Shown: positions 25,686 through 36,675 of the stretch, one piece after another | How positions within the stretch are numbered: position 1 is the stretch's first letter | Layout of the letters: every line of letters starts with the position of its first letter | DNA from: Echinometra lucunter | Lineage: Eukaryota > Echinodermata > Echinoidea > Camarodonta > Echinometridae | Direction: 5' to 3' | Assembly (NCBI GenBank): GCA_029962745.1 | Contig: CM057171.1 | Location: 6,487,525 to 6,551,524 of the forward strand | DNA: 64,000 nucleotides | The notes under the pieces: model-generated | Databases searched by the model: none | Told to the model about the DNA's origin: nothing | Seen by the model: the letters and a program-made list of their open reading frames with translations, nothing else | Position numbers and translations under genes: made by a program

Positions 25686-28600
25686 GTTAGTAGACTTTGT
25701 GGACGTGTCTTTGTTCATCTGTAGAGTTACATATAGAACTGATTGAGAGAGAAAATAAACTCATGTAAGGCAATTACTATCTTCTGTGCAGTCCATTGGG
25801 AACATGAGATTTTGACATTCATGTAAAGGCTTGGGGGGAAGTAGTCAGTATATTCCTTTACACACGCACGTCCACAGGTTTTTTTTTAACCACCCTAAAC
25901 GAGTTTATCCACTGGTCAAAATCACCCCTTTTCAAGTTTTCTTTTTAGCCTCTTCTCGAAAAATTTACCTCCTAAACAAGCTTAACCAACCTCCTTGAAC
26001 CTGTGCTCCAAACAGTGGTACAAATCAAAAACGAAACATACCGTTATTCCTGATTTTTTTGTATTTTTGGCCATTTGGCATCCTAAACGAGTCACGTATG
26101 TGACTCGCCTTAAAAAACTACCCTTTTCACACATTTTTCTGAGGAGAGTTCTTTGATTGAATGCTTACTTAGGAGATGAAGAAGGGAGAAAATATACAGA
26201 GGGAAATCTAATGGAGGAGGATAGAGGCGATATTAATGACATAATTGCCAGAGTTCAGTTGAAACTTATGGGACACTTCTTACGTAAAGATGGCATAATT
26301 GCCAGAGTGCAGTTGAAACTTAAGGATTTGATACATGGTCATCACAATTTTCATTTATTTGCCTTTTCGTGACCTCCATTGACTATGGTGATGACCTCAA
26401 TATTTGTGTCTTTTTAAAAAATCTTCCAAACCAGATCATCACCAAGAAGCCCTGCATCACTATGGCATATGCTTGGAGCTTGACTCCACCCATGTGGTTG
26501 CCATGACGAATATGGCCCGCCTCCTCAGACATCTCAATCGAACCTCCGAGGCAGAGGACATGTACCTAAGGTACGAAATCACTATGTTTGCATTTTACAC
26601 ATACATCGATGATAATGGCCGTTAGTATAGCACTCATATCTGCCATGTTGTGACGTTCATGGCGCTTAGACATTATTACTCCGGTCATAGCCGAGCCACC
26701 AAAGTAACTAGTGCTCAAGCATATGAGATACACATTTACACCTGGGTGGAGAGTGGCAAATGTAGACTGATGTCTTGCCACGGGACATTAGTGCTCGGTT
26801 GGGATTCAAACCCCGTACCGTGTGATCTGCAGTCCGGAGACATATCCACTCACAGTGAACCAAATTTGCAAAGTGCAGTTTTGTAGCAGTTTTGTAGCCG
26901 TTTGTAGCCATTTTGTAGCTGTTTTGTAGCCGTTTACTGTGAATGCAGTTTTGTAGCCGTTTTGAAGCCGTTTCAAAAGGGCTACAAAACGGTTACAAAA
27001 CAGCCATAAAAGAGCGGGAAAACGGCTAATCTGCTGATTCTGCTCACTGTGGCTAGACCATGACACCTCTACTAAAGACGTGTGAATCAACAACTTCAAG
27101 TATTATTTTGTTTTGGTTTATTGCAGCATCCCATTATGTAGTCAGAAGAGACTGATACAGGTTGAAATTACCGTAAACCCAGTTAGAACATCCATTTTTT
27201 TTTCTTCTTCTTCTTTACAGTCACATTAATCCATGTATTTTCATTTTCAGCCCTCATCTCTGTCTCTTTCTCAGCCTTTCTTTTTGTCTGTTCTTAGAAG
27301 TCCATTTCATAATTTATTAGTAGTTTTCATTTATCATTTTTATTTTGATGAACTTGTTTTATTTTCTCAGGGCTCTGTCCTACAACAGCAATGCCAAAAT
27401 CTTGCAAAGTCTTGCTGCCATCTATTACAACACGGGTCGCCCAACTCAGGCTCTGGAAACTTACAGAGAAGCGTTAGACCTGGAACCTCAAAATCTGGAC
27501 ATTCAGCTTCAATATGTGAGTGATGCATCTCTTTTCTTCTCTATATGATGACCCTAACTTTACAGATATGTATAACCTCTAACAAGTTGAGATTACAAGT
27601 TTTATACAGAATCAGTTTACTCTCAGACTACAAAGAACACCACCTGATTAACTACAGGGTATGTCATGAGTTCACTTTACAAAGTAATTGACCAAGCGGT
27701 CAAGGACCTGAATGGCCATTGACGATGGATTTTGTATGAGCCGAACCACGTACCATTCCCTTGAATGCTATGTGTTCTTCATTGTTTTTATTTCAACTCG
27801 TAGCAGTTCTATGGCTTAAGAACATTTTATATTTTTTCCTTTCTGTCTTTTCTATGTCTGTTCTCCAGGCCCAGGTGATGACGAGGCTTGGTCTTTACAA
27901 GGAAGCGGAGCACTTCCTCATTGAGGCTTTACAATCCAAACCAACCGTGATAGAGCTTCACAGACTGCTGTCCAGTGTCTATAGCATACAGCACCACTAT
28001 CAGGATGTAAGCAATCTTAAAGGGGAATTCAACCCAGACATCAGTGTACTTCCAGTGAATGAAGAAGAACAAGAAGAGTAAACAGTGAAAATTTGAGCAA
28101 AATCGGACAATCTGTTCAAGAGTTATGACTTTGAAAGTTTGAATAAATCCTCATAATGGGGATCCTTGAGTTGGCAACTCCACCAGCATCTGTGATGTCA
28201 TTGTGGACAACTCTCCATTCATTTTGTACACAGAATTTCACATTTTCTTCATTTTTAAGAAAAATAGAAATTTGTTTGATTTATTGTTTGAGTATGACAT
28301 GGCTACATCAATTCTGCAAGCATTTTGGGAAGAATTATGTTGATTCTTGACTTGAAATCTCATAAAAATTAATTTTTTTGAAAATTCATGCACAAAATGA
28401 ATGGAGAGATGTCCACGATGACATCACAGATACTGGCAAAGTTGCCAACTCAAGGATCCTCATAATAGAGATTTACTGAAACTTTCAAAATTCATAACTC
28501 TTGAACAGATTGTCTGATTTTGCTAAAATTTTCAGTGTTTACTCTTCTTGGTCATCTCCATTCACTAAGAACACACTGATGCCTGGATTGCATTCTCCTT

Positions 28601-30978
28601 TAATCTCATATTCTTTGCTCTAAAGCCCACCATACACTATTCCATCCAGCTGCGACCAGATTTTCGAACAAATGGCATTTGCATTAAATATGAAAGTTTA
28701 AACAATTAAAATTATCTTATGTGAAGTTAGGAATAATTATACTCAAATTGAAATTTTGGTTAACTGCAAGCTTTATGGTCCTAGTAAAGGCCAAATCGGC
28801 TTCCACTCGCAGCCAATCACAAGATTGCTGTGACGTCATTGCGATTTGGAACTGAATTCGCTTTTATTCCTACAGGGAGGCTTGCAATAGCCCGCAATTT
28901 TTATTTTAATACAACTATTTGGAACTTTGATCATTAAGATTTTACAGGTTTGAATGTGCTTATCAAATGCTATAACAATTTTTTCAAAAATCGGATCTCA
29001 GACGGATCATATAGTGTGCAGTGGGCTCGACATTAAAGTTCCTCAAATCTTATGTTTAATTTTTTGTTTCAATTTAACCTGTTTACAACGCTTTGATTTC
29101 AGGTATAGCATGCATCTTTTGTAGACCCCAGCCTGAGTTATAGTGGGCTTAGTGTTCTAAGGGTTAGGTTTTCCAACAATTTATTTAAGTTCACACATTT
29201 TCTTCTTTTGCAGGCCTTGCGGTATGTGGAAATAGCCCTGGACCTAAATCACCATATTGATGATGGAACAAAAGCTGAGCTCCTCTTCGAAAAGGCCAAC
29301 CATTTAAAAGGACTCAACAGAATAGATGAGGCAGAAAAGGTACATGTATGTATAGTTGTGCATGATTACCCATTGGCATTGAGGATTGATGTTAGTAGTT
29401 AAGTTAAACTTTTGGTCTCAGGACATAGATGTTCACATGAGAATATTCATCTGTTCTCTCAAATCGTATTACTGATACAGATGAAATTTTCATGTTAGCA
29501 TTTAATATCTTTATTTATTTGTCTGTTTATTCATGTGAAAAAACAACCGAAGTGTTATCATATGGGCATTCATGTAGAAATGATATGGAAAATTGTGTTA
29601 TAATAATAATGATAATAATAATAATTGTCATTTATAATGCACTATACACAAAGTAGTACCATAGTGCTTACAAAGTAAACATCAACAAAAAGAGAATTAG
29701 CTCTATGGAAAAAGGTAAGTCTTCAGTTGTCTTGAAAGTTGACAGAGTTTCCATTGCTCGGATTGAGGGTGGAAGAAGCTCTAGAAGCACTTATACTAAA
29801 GCGTTTTTCAGCAGAAGAAAGATTTGATCTGGGAATTACAAGTCTAGTAATATCAGATATGGAACAAAGATTACGTGTGGGTATGTACGGTATGTCGGTA
29901 TTACTACTATTGCAGTGTATCTTGAGAGGACTGTCAAGCCTATATTTGTATCAGTTTGATTTTCTTTTTTATATCACTATATGTTGTTGTTCTTGTTTTA
30001 TGGAGGGGAGGGGGGGGGAGTGGAAGAATTGTCTTCTCCCTGTTGATCGTTTCTTTACAGCCTATACTTATACTCCTACTCGTCACTCTATGGTGCGATT
30101 ATGGTCTTGTATACAACCCTCTCCCCCATCCTCTTTCCCCCTCCACAATCTTAGATAATTTGATAAAGATATAGATGTGTTCTTTGTTTTTGTTTGCTTT
30201 AGATGTATGAAGAGGTTCTGACTCTGAATCCAGAGATGGGATCATGTTTGCTTAACCTGGGAGCCATACATCACCTCAAGGTAAGAATCTTTCGAAATTA
30301 CTATTATTAATATTATTATCATTATTATTAAGTATTTGGCGTCACCTGGGCCTGGGAGGGGAAAAGCAAACTCAATCGCTTTGACCCACGGGTCTCTCCG
30401 CCTGATATAAGTAAGTGGGATGTGCAGTTGTACCATTACACCGAGGTTTTCCCCTACTCTTCTTCGAATGGTGCAGTGGATGCTTGAGGTGCAAAGGTGG
30501 TGACTCTCCTCTACAATTTACAAACCAAACTTTGATTTCAATAAGAAATCCCAGCCTTTTTCTGTTAAAAGAATTAGTTTGTTGTCCAAAAACTATATGT
30601 TTGAGTAACTTATGACACTTGACGCATAGGAGAGATTCATTTATTTTTTTAATCTGTTCCATGAACACTGAAACAAAGCCTTGAGCACTCCACAGAGTGG
30701 ATCTGGCACTATATACATGTAAGTTACATTTATTATTATCAGTAGTAGTAGTGGTAGTATTATCTACTTTCAATATGTCAGATCTGTCTCATATAATCAC
30801 AGATGAGGTACTTATTCACTTTCTGCATATTTCTTTTTTCTTGTATGTTTAGGCTGAGTACAAGCAAGCGAGGGTGTACTACAAGAGAGCCTTAGCCCTA
30901 GACCCTAAGAACGAAATCCTTATAGAGAACATCGCCAAGTTAAAGAGAGCAGAATCTAAAGCAAAGAGAAACTTGTAA
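25474..30978 (+). CDS. TMTC1: Second copy of TMTC1 exons 11-17 of the window (partial)
   Basis: Seven exons repeat the 3' end of the gene at 25474-25685, 26435-26570, 27371-27515, 27869-28006, 29214-29339, 30203-30280 and 30853-30978. Lengths and phases are identical to copy 1, all splice sites are intact, and the same TAA stop is used. By hand count about 22 of 961 coding bases differ: about 15 synonymous and 7 replacement. It has no start or membrane exons of its own, because the 500-N gap lies just upstream. It could be the other allele placed in tandem by the assembler, or a real partial duplication that would be a non-functional tail unless the gap hides more exons. Confidence 0.9.
26435..26570 (+). 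CDS. TMTC1: TMTC1 exon (TPR 5/6), copy 2
   Basis: Same boundaries as 18159-18294. LELDPTH reads LELDSTH. The preceding intron has one fewer unit of the 60-bp minisatellite than copy 1. Confidence 0.9.
27371..27515 (+). CDS. TMTC1: TMTC1 exon (TPR 7), copy 2
   Basis: Same boundaries as 19093-19237. It encodes the same protein segment, with only synonymous changes (ACT/ACG, CAA/CAG). Confidence 0.9.
27869..28006 (+). CDS. TMTC1: TMTC1 exon (TPR 8/9), copy 2
   Basis: Same boundaries as 19592-19729. SKPTMIEL reads SKPTVIEL. It is followed 14 bp downstream by a TTAA-flanked MITE absent from copy 1. Confidence 0.9.
28021..28599. mobile_element. Family A foldback MITE, present only in block copy 2
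   Basis: A 579-bp element with ends AGGGGAATTCAACCCAGACA and the complement of AGGAGAATGCAATCCAGGCA, flanked by TTAA at 28017-28020 and 28600-28603. Block copy 1 has the single TTAA at the same spot (CAATCTTAATCTCATATTC at about 19734-19752). Long inverted arms leave a short centre. Same end design as 685-1241. Confidence 0.9.
29214..29339 (+). CDS. TMTC1: TMTC1 exon (TPR 9/10), copy 2
   Basis: Same boundaries as 20357-20482. LRHVEIALELN reads LRYVEIALDLN. Confidence 0.9.
30203..30280 (+). CDS. TMTC1: TMTC1 exon (TPR 10/11), copy 2
   Basis: Same boundaries as 21380-21457. Synonymous differences only. The acceptor is tgctttag instead of tgcttcag. Confidence 0.9.
30853..30978 (+). CDS. TMTC1: TMTC1 terminal exon, copy 2
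   Basis: Same boundaries and stop as 22033-22158. QARAYYNRA reads QARVYYKRA. Confidence 0.9.
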   Translation, partial: AEYKQARVYYKRALALDPKNEILIENIAKLKRAESKAKRNL

Positions 30979-31444
30979 GATTGACCATACTGGGTTTTTT
31001 TTTACTCATATTACAGTTTTGATCATTGTGTTCAAGTGTGTGGTCATGTTCTTGTCTTGAAAATAATTTTAAAAGAATATATTTCTGATATAATGAAATT
31101 AGTGTGTGTATCTGTATTTGATGAACCCCTGTGTTTCACATCATCGAACTTTGATACATGAATTTATTTTTACTTGTACAGGCGAACCTTGTAATAACAA
31201 ACTCCTCTGGACCAAGAAAATTACCTCTTTATATCGAAACCTTGTTACATCAGCAACAAGGATTTCTTTGTATTTTATTGTTTTTCGGGGCTGAAAAACA
31301 ATAAAATACAAAGAAGTTTGATATAACAGTGTTCTTTATAACAAGGTTTCACTGTACTGATAATCTGCACTTGCTTATTTTGTATAGAGTGGAAACTCAC
31401 TATAATGAGGACTTTGGGGCAAGCAAACTTACCTTGTTATATCA

Positions 31445-31475
<31 letters not shown>

Positions 31476-33048
31476 CTGCATTTCATCCGGTGGTTCTCTG
31501 CAGTACATAACACCCATGGTTCCAATACCATGCGTACAGGATTTCAGACAAGGAAGAACCATGTGTGAATTTGCTGCACCATGCATGGCAACAAGGGTAA
31601 AAAAAATGTTGGAGTATATATTCCTAACATTAATGATAAATGCCTCAGATTGTTTACTTTTTGGCAAAGTATTTGTGCTGTTATGCCATTAGTAGCTATA
31701 GCATATACTGCCGCCACACCTAACTTTAGGTGTTATTCCGTAACACTTCCGAAACTTCCGCGCTTTGCGCAGAGGGGGAACCATGTGTGGATTTTTTTCT
31801 AGTGAGAACCCTGCTTGTCAGGGATTTTTACTGACAAATTTGCTCTCAGCCAAATAGATGCAATGATTTCAGTAGCTTATAACAGTGGTTGGTAAAAATC
31901 ACTGACAACACACCTGATGAAACGCTCCGCGGGAATCATGTTAGATGTATAACGGAGGTCTCTATAATGAGTTTCCACTGTATTTCACCGAAACTTTTCC
32001 TAGCCATAGAAATGAACTTACCAATCTATACCGGATGAACCGTTTTGTGTAACCTCATCGAACTTTGGTATATACTTTTGTACTTTTGTTTGTACTCTAC
32101 TGATAATCTATTCTTGATTATTTTGTAATATTCCTCTCAAACTACTCATAGCCAAAGACTTTGTACAAAAAACTTGCCATTTTCATATCATTGTTTCATT
32201 AGTGTTTGTGTGCTAGGTTCAGCGCATGTGCTATATTTTTTTGTGTGCATATTATGCAATGTTTTGGGTTGCGAAATTAAGCTTTGCATTTTTGAAAATT
32301 ATTTTGAAATTGATTGATGAGACTGCTATTTATCAATAGATGAGAAATGGGGAAAGACTGTGTGCTAGCTCTAAACACAGTGAGCAGAATCAGTAGATTT
32401 GTTATTTTCTCGCCATTTTGTAGCCCTTTTGAAATCGGCTACAAAACAGTGAAAAACTGCACTTTGCAAATTTAGTTCACTGTGAAAGAAATATGATTTG
32501 TCTGTGTTCACACAATCTTAGCCATACTTTGAAACAGTTTTGAGCATCATGTTACCAGATGTGTCCAGTTGGGGTACTAAACTTTTGGTATGGTTTAGAG
32601 CCTTCAGATAAATTGATAACTGCTGTAATAGTGATTGTGGAAGGTGAAAAGGGAAGTGAAATATGATAATACAAGTAATTATTTGAAATGACTTTGAAAT
32701 AAATAATATAATGAGAGTGTATCTGTGTTCATTGTTAAGAAAACAAGTACTATTTAAAACATATTTATTGTGAAGAAACGGTAGTGTTAAGGTTTTAGAA
32801 TTTAGTTTTTTCTTCATGGAAAGCTTGATTGCAAATATTGCAATGTTTAGTGTCTTAAATGAAAGTTTTGCCTTTTCACTTTCTTTGTGTTTTGAGTTTA
32901 TATTTTAAATTTCAAAATTTCCTACAAATTTCATTTTTCAGGTCTGGAGCCTAATAATGCACTGAAATTCACTGTAAATAATGAATGGAATTTTACATGA
33001 TCGTACACCTGTATCTTTTTATGCTTGGTAGACAATATGAGATTATTA

Positions 33049-33445
33049 TTTTACCCATAGAAGTACAGAGCTTTTTAGAGGTCTAAATTAATCATCTTCA
33101 ATCCTCAAATTGGCAACAAATATAATTTTTTTCCTCTCTTACACAATTTGAAAAAAACATGAACCCAAATGAATCATGATTGCAAAATTTAAGCTGAAAC
33201 TGCCAATTTGAATACAAAAATAGTGATTATATAATATTCACTGCATTGCCAATTTAAAGAGTTTAATGATTAGTTACATTTAAACTGCTCTAATTCGAAA
33301 ACGGAGCAACATACTGCATAGGGAATGGACTTAAAACTGTCAGTGAATTTTTCTCTTTCTGCTCATGTATAGCAAGTAATGCCCAGCATTCTGGATCAGC
33401 AGATACTGCAAAAGCTTCTCTTAAAGGTACACTGTACCTCTATGG
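33049..33445. mobile_element. CCCAT-family TTAA MITE, present only in block copy 2
   Basis: Ends CCCATAGAAGTACAGAG and the complement of CCCATAGAGGTACAGTG. The right flank is TTAA; the left is TTTA. Copy 1 has an uninterrupted TATTTAATCAGG. The interior matches 3504-3913. Confidence 0.8.
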
Positions 33446-33957
33446 GTTAATCAGGTTTATGCCAAATTTCTTTTCTTTTTTTGTTTACTTCGTGCTACTA
33501 AAACTGTACATTAGCTTCAGTCAGTAGACTACTCTTGCTGTACGACCTTACAGGGATGTATTTTTCACTCTGTAGTATAGTGGGTAGATTTAATTTCGGT
33601 ATGTCTTTTGTCATCTAGCTGTTCTTCAGAAGTAGAATATGAGACTGATAAATCCATATGGAGAAGGACCAATTAGGGTTAAAATCTTTGAATCAACATT
33701 TCTATGAGTTTAAATAGCAAATAAATTGCCACTTGCAAGGGGGTGCATATACTTCGTAGTATCCTTTGTAAAAAAAAAGAAAAGAAAAAAAAGCAAATCT
33801 TGAAATTATGTTCAGAATATTAATTCAAGTATTTATTTTATAATTCCTCTATGAAATAAATCTTTTTATATGATGGATGCCAATTAATTATTTTAGGAAT
33901 AGGCAGTGCAATAGTTTGAAATTCATTTTTTATTTTGAAAAACTTATATATTCACAC

Positions 33958-34607
33958 CACTATTTATACACATATAGCTATGTTATATGCAGCATTTATT
34001 GTTTTATATGTATTCATCTACTAAAATCACATTAGTGTTTGAGCCTTTAGGTGAAAAGATATTTGTTGCCTTTTTCTGCAGTTGTGTTATTGTTTTTCAA
34101 CTGGTGCTGTGTCACTTTCAGATTTGTGAACAATGCAACAAAAAATGAATAAAAAGATTAATTTTGAAATTGTACTTATTGAGAGCATGGTTCTTATAGA
34201 GTTGTGGTTTTGTCTGTTCTTTGGTGGTTTTTTTTTCTTCTTCTGCAAACAATTATAAGCATGACGGAATGAGAGATAGAAAAAGAGAGACAAAGAAAAA
34301 GAGAGAAAGAGAAAGAGAGAGGGAGGGATAGAAAAATAGAAAGTAAAAGAGAAAGAAAGATAAAGAGAGATGGAGAGATAGGGCAAGAAAATATGAATAC
34401 AAATGATGGGGCTTATGGGAAAGAAGAAAACAAAAATAAGAATGAAAGAATGGGGGAGAAAGAGGGAAGGACAGAAAAGGGGACACGCTGAATTGCTAAC
34501 GTCCATTTAAAAGGCACACTCCAATAATTACACTGATAGTTTAAGGGAAAAATGGACAGTTTCATTGGGACAAAAATATAAACAATATGGTGTGGAGAAG
34601 GGAAAAT

Positions 34608-34639
<32 letters not shown>

Positions 34640-35346
34640 TCCTTCTCTCTTTTCCTCTATTCCTTTCTCTCTCTTCCTCTCTTTCTCTTTCTCTCACTTG
34701 TCTAATCTTTATGTCACTGACATTTTAAACAATAATAAATGAATGAATAAAATTGATGACATATGATAAAACACATCAGATTTGTTTCATATAATACAAA
34801 AATTGTGATCACTTCATCACTGTGCGTAAACTTCTGTATTCCAAGAATACCCAAATAATCGCTCCACTTAAAAATTTTACCATGGAAACAGGTGCGATCA
34901 CCATCATCACCATCAGCATCATTATCATCCACCGAGTTTTGACCTGGTGAGCGAACCTGGGATTCCGCTTTTTTTTTTTTTTTAATAGCCGGGGGGGGGG
35001 GGGCTGAGACAGTATCATTTATTGAATTTCCTTCCCATCAGTTGTCCAACAGCCGATTCTTATCGGAAACTTACTAGTTCGTGGTAATGAGCAGCTTCAT
35101 GATGCATTTATTCCTTAACCTCTCAACTTAGCTCTGTATGCTATAGCGACATCATCGTCATCATCCATTATGTAACCAACATGAATTTCACTGGTTAACT
35201 TCTCAACGTAACGCCATTACCAGACCGATACCATTGTTATCACTACTATCATCATCGTCATCCATCTAGACGTGACCCGAGCGACCGGGACCGTGTGAGA
35301 CCTCATAAGACCGGGAGAGATTGTGAGACAGCGGTAGCCGTAGCAG
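33958..35346. other. Intergenic, purine/pyrimidine tracts
   Basis: Includes a GA-rich tract (34258-34480), a (TC)n tract (34613-34697), a T-run/G-run junction (34972-35003) and CATCATCA-type stretches. Open frames here are compositional artefacts. Confidence 0.7.
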
Positions 35347-35624
35347 TTAAACGCCGGCCCGTAACCACTGGTGACCGAGTCGGGGAGAGGATGCATTCCC
35401 GCTGGGGGCGAATGGGGAAACAACGATACCTGTGAAGGGTGAAAGGAGTCAATGATATTCTGGACGAAAATAGGACGGAAATTGCATGAATTAGTAGGTT
35501 CCCCGCAGTTATTCCTGCTCCCTAAGCTTCCTTCCTAAATTGCCTCTGTGTATTTTCATTTTTAATGAATATTTCTCTTATAGATTTTGGACCATACTTT
35601 AAATGTATATCGATTAGTTAACTC

Positions 35625-35673
35625 ATATCCCCCCCCCCCCCCCCTTTCTCTCTTCTCTCTTCTCTCTCTCGAG

Positions 35674-35725
<52 letters not shown>

Positions 35726-35865
35726 ACATCTCTCTTCTCTTTTCTCTCTCTCGAGCGCTCTCTCTCTCTCTCTCCCTACATCTCTCTTCTCTTTTCTCTC
35801 TCTCTTTCACTCATACACTCGCAAGACACAAACGCTAACACACATTATCCCTCTTTCTCTGCATT

Positions 35866-35897
<32 letters not shown>

Positions 35898-35965
35898 TCA
35901 TTCTTTCTTTCTTTCTTCTTCTTCTTCTTCTCCTTCTTCTTCTTCTTCTTCTTCTTCTTCTTCAC
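35625..35965. repeat. 340-bp polypyrimidine tract
   Basis: C-run, then (CT)n twice with CTCGAGCGCTCTC interruptions, then (TTTC)n and (TTC)n. Almost no purines on the + strand apart from a short CACTCATACACTCGCAAGAC ACAAACG stretch. Confidence 0.9.
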
Positions 35966-36372
35966 TGGCGCTTTCTCCTGTGCCCTGCTTGTCAACGACG
36001 CCGCTAGACAATTAAGAATGGGGATGTTGCACTAGATTTGCGGACAGTTCCTCACACCTCCCCCCCCCCCCCCAAAAAAAAAAAAAAAAAGAAAAAGAAA
36101 TAATAATAATAAAATAAAATAGAATTTTTTAAAATGAAAATGAAGATGCAAATAAATAACAGAAAAAAAAAATCAATTTTCAAATTGTACGAATTTCCCG
36201 AAAATCAGTAGGCCTACCTCACGCCTTTTGTTTGTTTGGGCATGTTCGGAGTCTTTTTCTCGACGGAAGGTAGGTTTTTGATGAAAGTTGTAATCAGTAA
36301 ACTTTATTCAGAAAATCAAAATTGATTTGACCATGTTGTGAACTCTGATTTGCAAACAGTTTTGTGACTTAC

Positions 36373-36675
36373 TGGAACACCTGTCCACATTCCTCGGCCT
36401 GTACAAGTCGCACACTCTCCGCATGCAGTCGCATGCATTCTGCAGTCGGCGCACTGTCAGTCCATCGGCGAAGCAGAGAAGTCCGTTGTTAGCTGCGTCG
36501 AGGTAGTCCTCAACGAGATCACCATCGTAACCGGGTATGCGAACGTTCTCAGCGTGGTCGTGCACCTCATCGATGACCTCGGAATTACAGACGTTGCTCT
36601 CCTGAATCACCTCCTTTGCGAATTCGCCACAGACGGCGGAGAGGTGCCATGTTATCTTTGAGACAGGGTAGAGGT
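36373..36675 (-). CDS. Orphan exon, BTB/POZ-like
   Basis: A GC-rich 303-nt stretch on the - strand, open with no stop, bounded by an acceptor-like CTAAAG and a strong donor (TCCA/GTAAGT at 36372-36367). It is phase 1 on both sides. It encodes DLYPVSKITWHLSAVCGEFA, then VRIPGYDGDLVEDYLDAANN GLL, then LQNACDCMRRVCDLYR. Order and spacing resemble the core of a BTB fold (FP.HK..L.A.S..F / L.G.....FE..L...YTG.L / LL..A..M....C). No partner exon is certain. A phase-1 exon ending in a stop at 35429-35347 (-) is one candidate. It may be a fragment of a gene or a pseudogene. Confidence 0.4.

Larger units (their letters stand above)
25323..33957. repeat. Large duplicated block, copy 2
   Basis: It starts at the first base after the gap inside the (TAC)n microsatellite and stays collinear with copy 1 to about 33957, where copy 1 is cut by the gap. 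It is longer by about 0.9 kb, mainly because of insertions at 28021-28599 and about 33049-33445. The G-run at 31446-31476 is also longer, and a poly-A run (24642-24662 in copy 1) is interrupted by G here. Confidence 0.95.
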
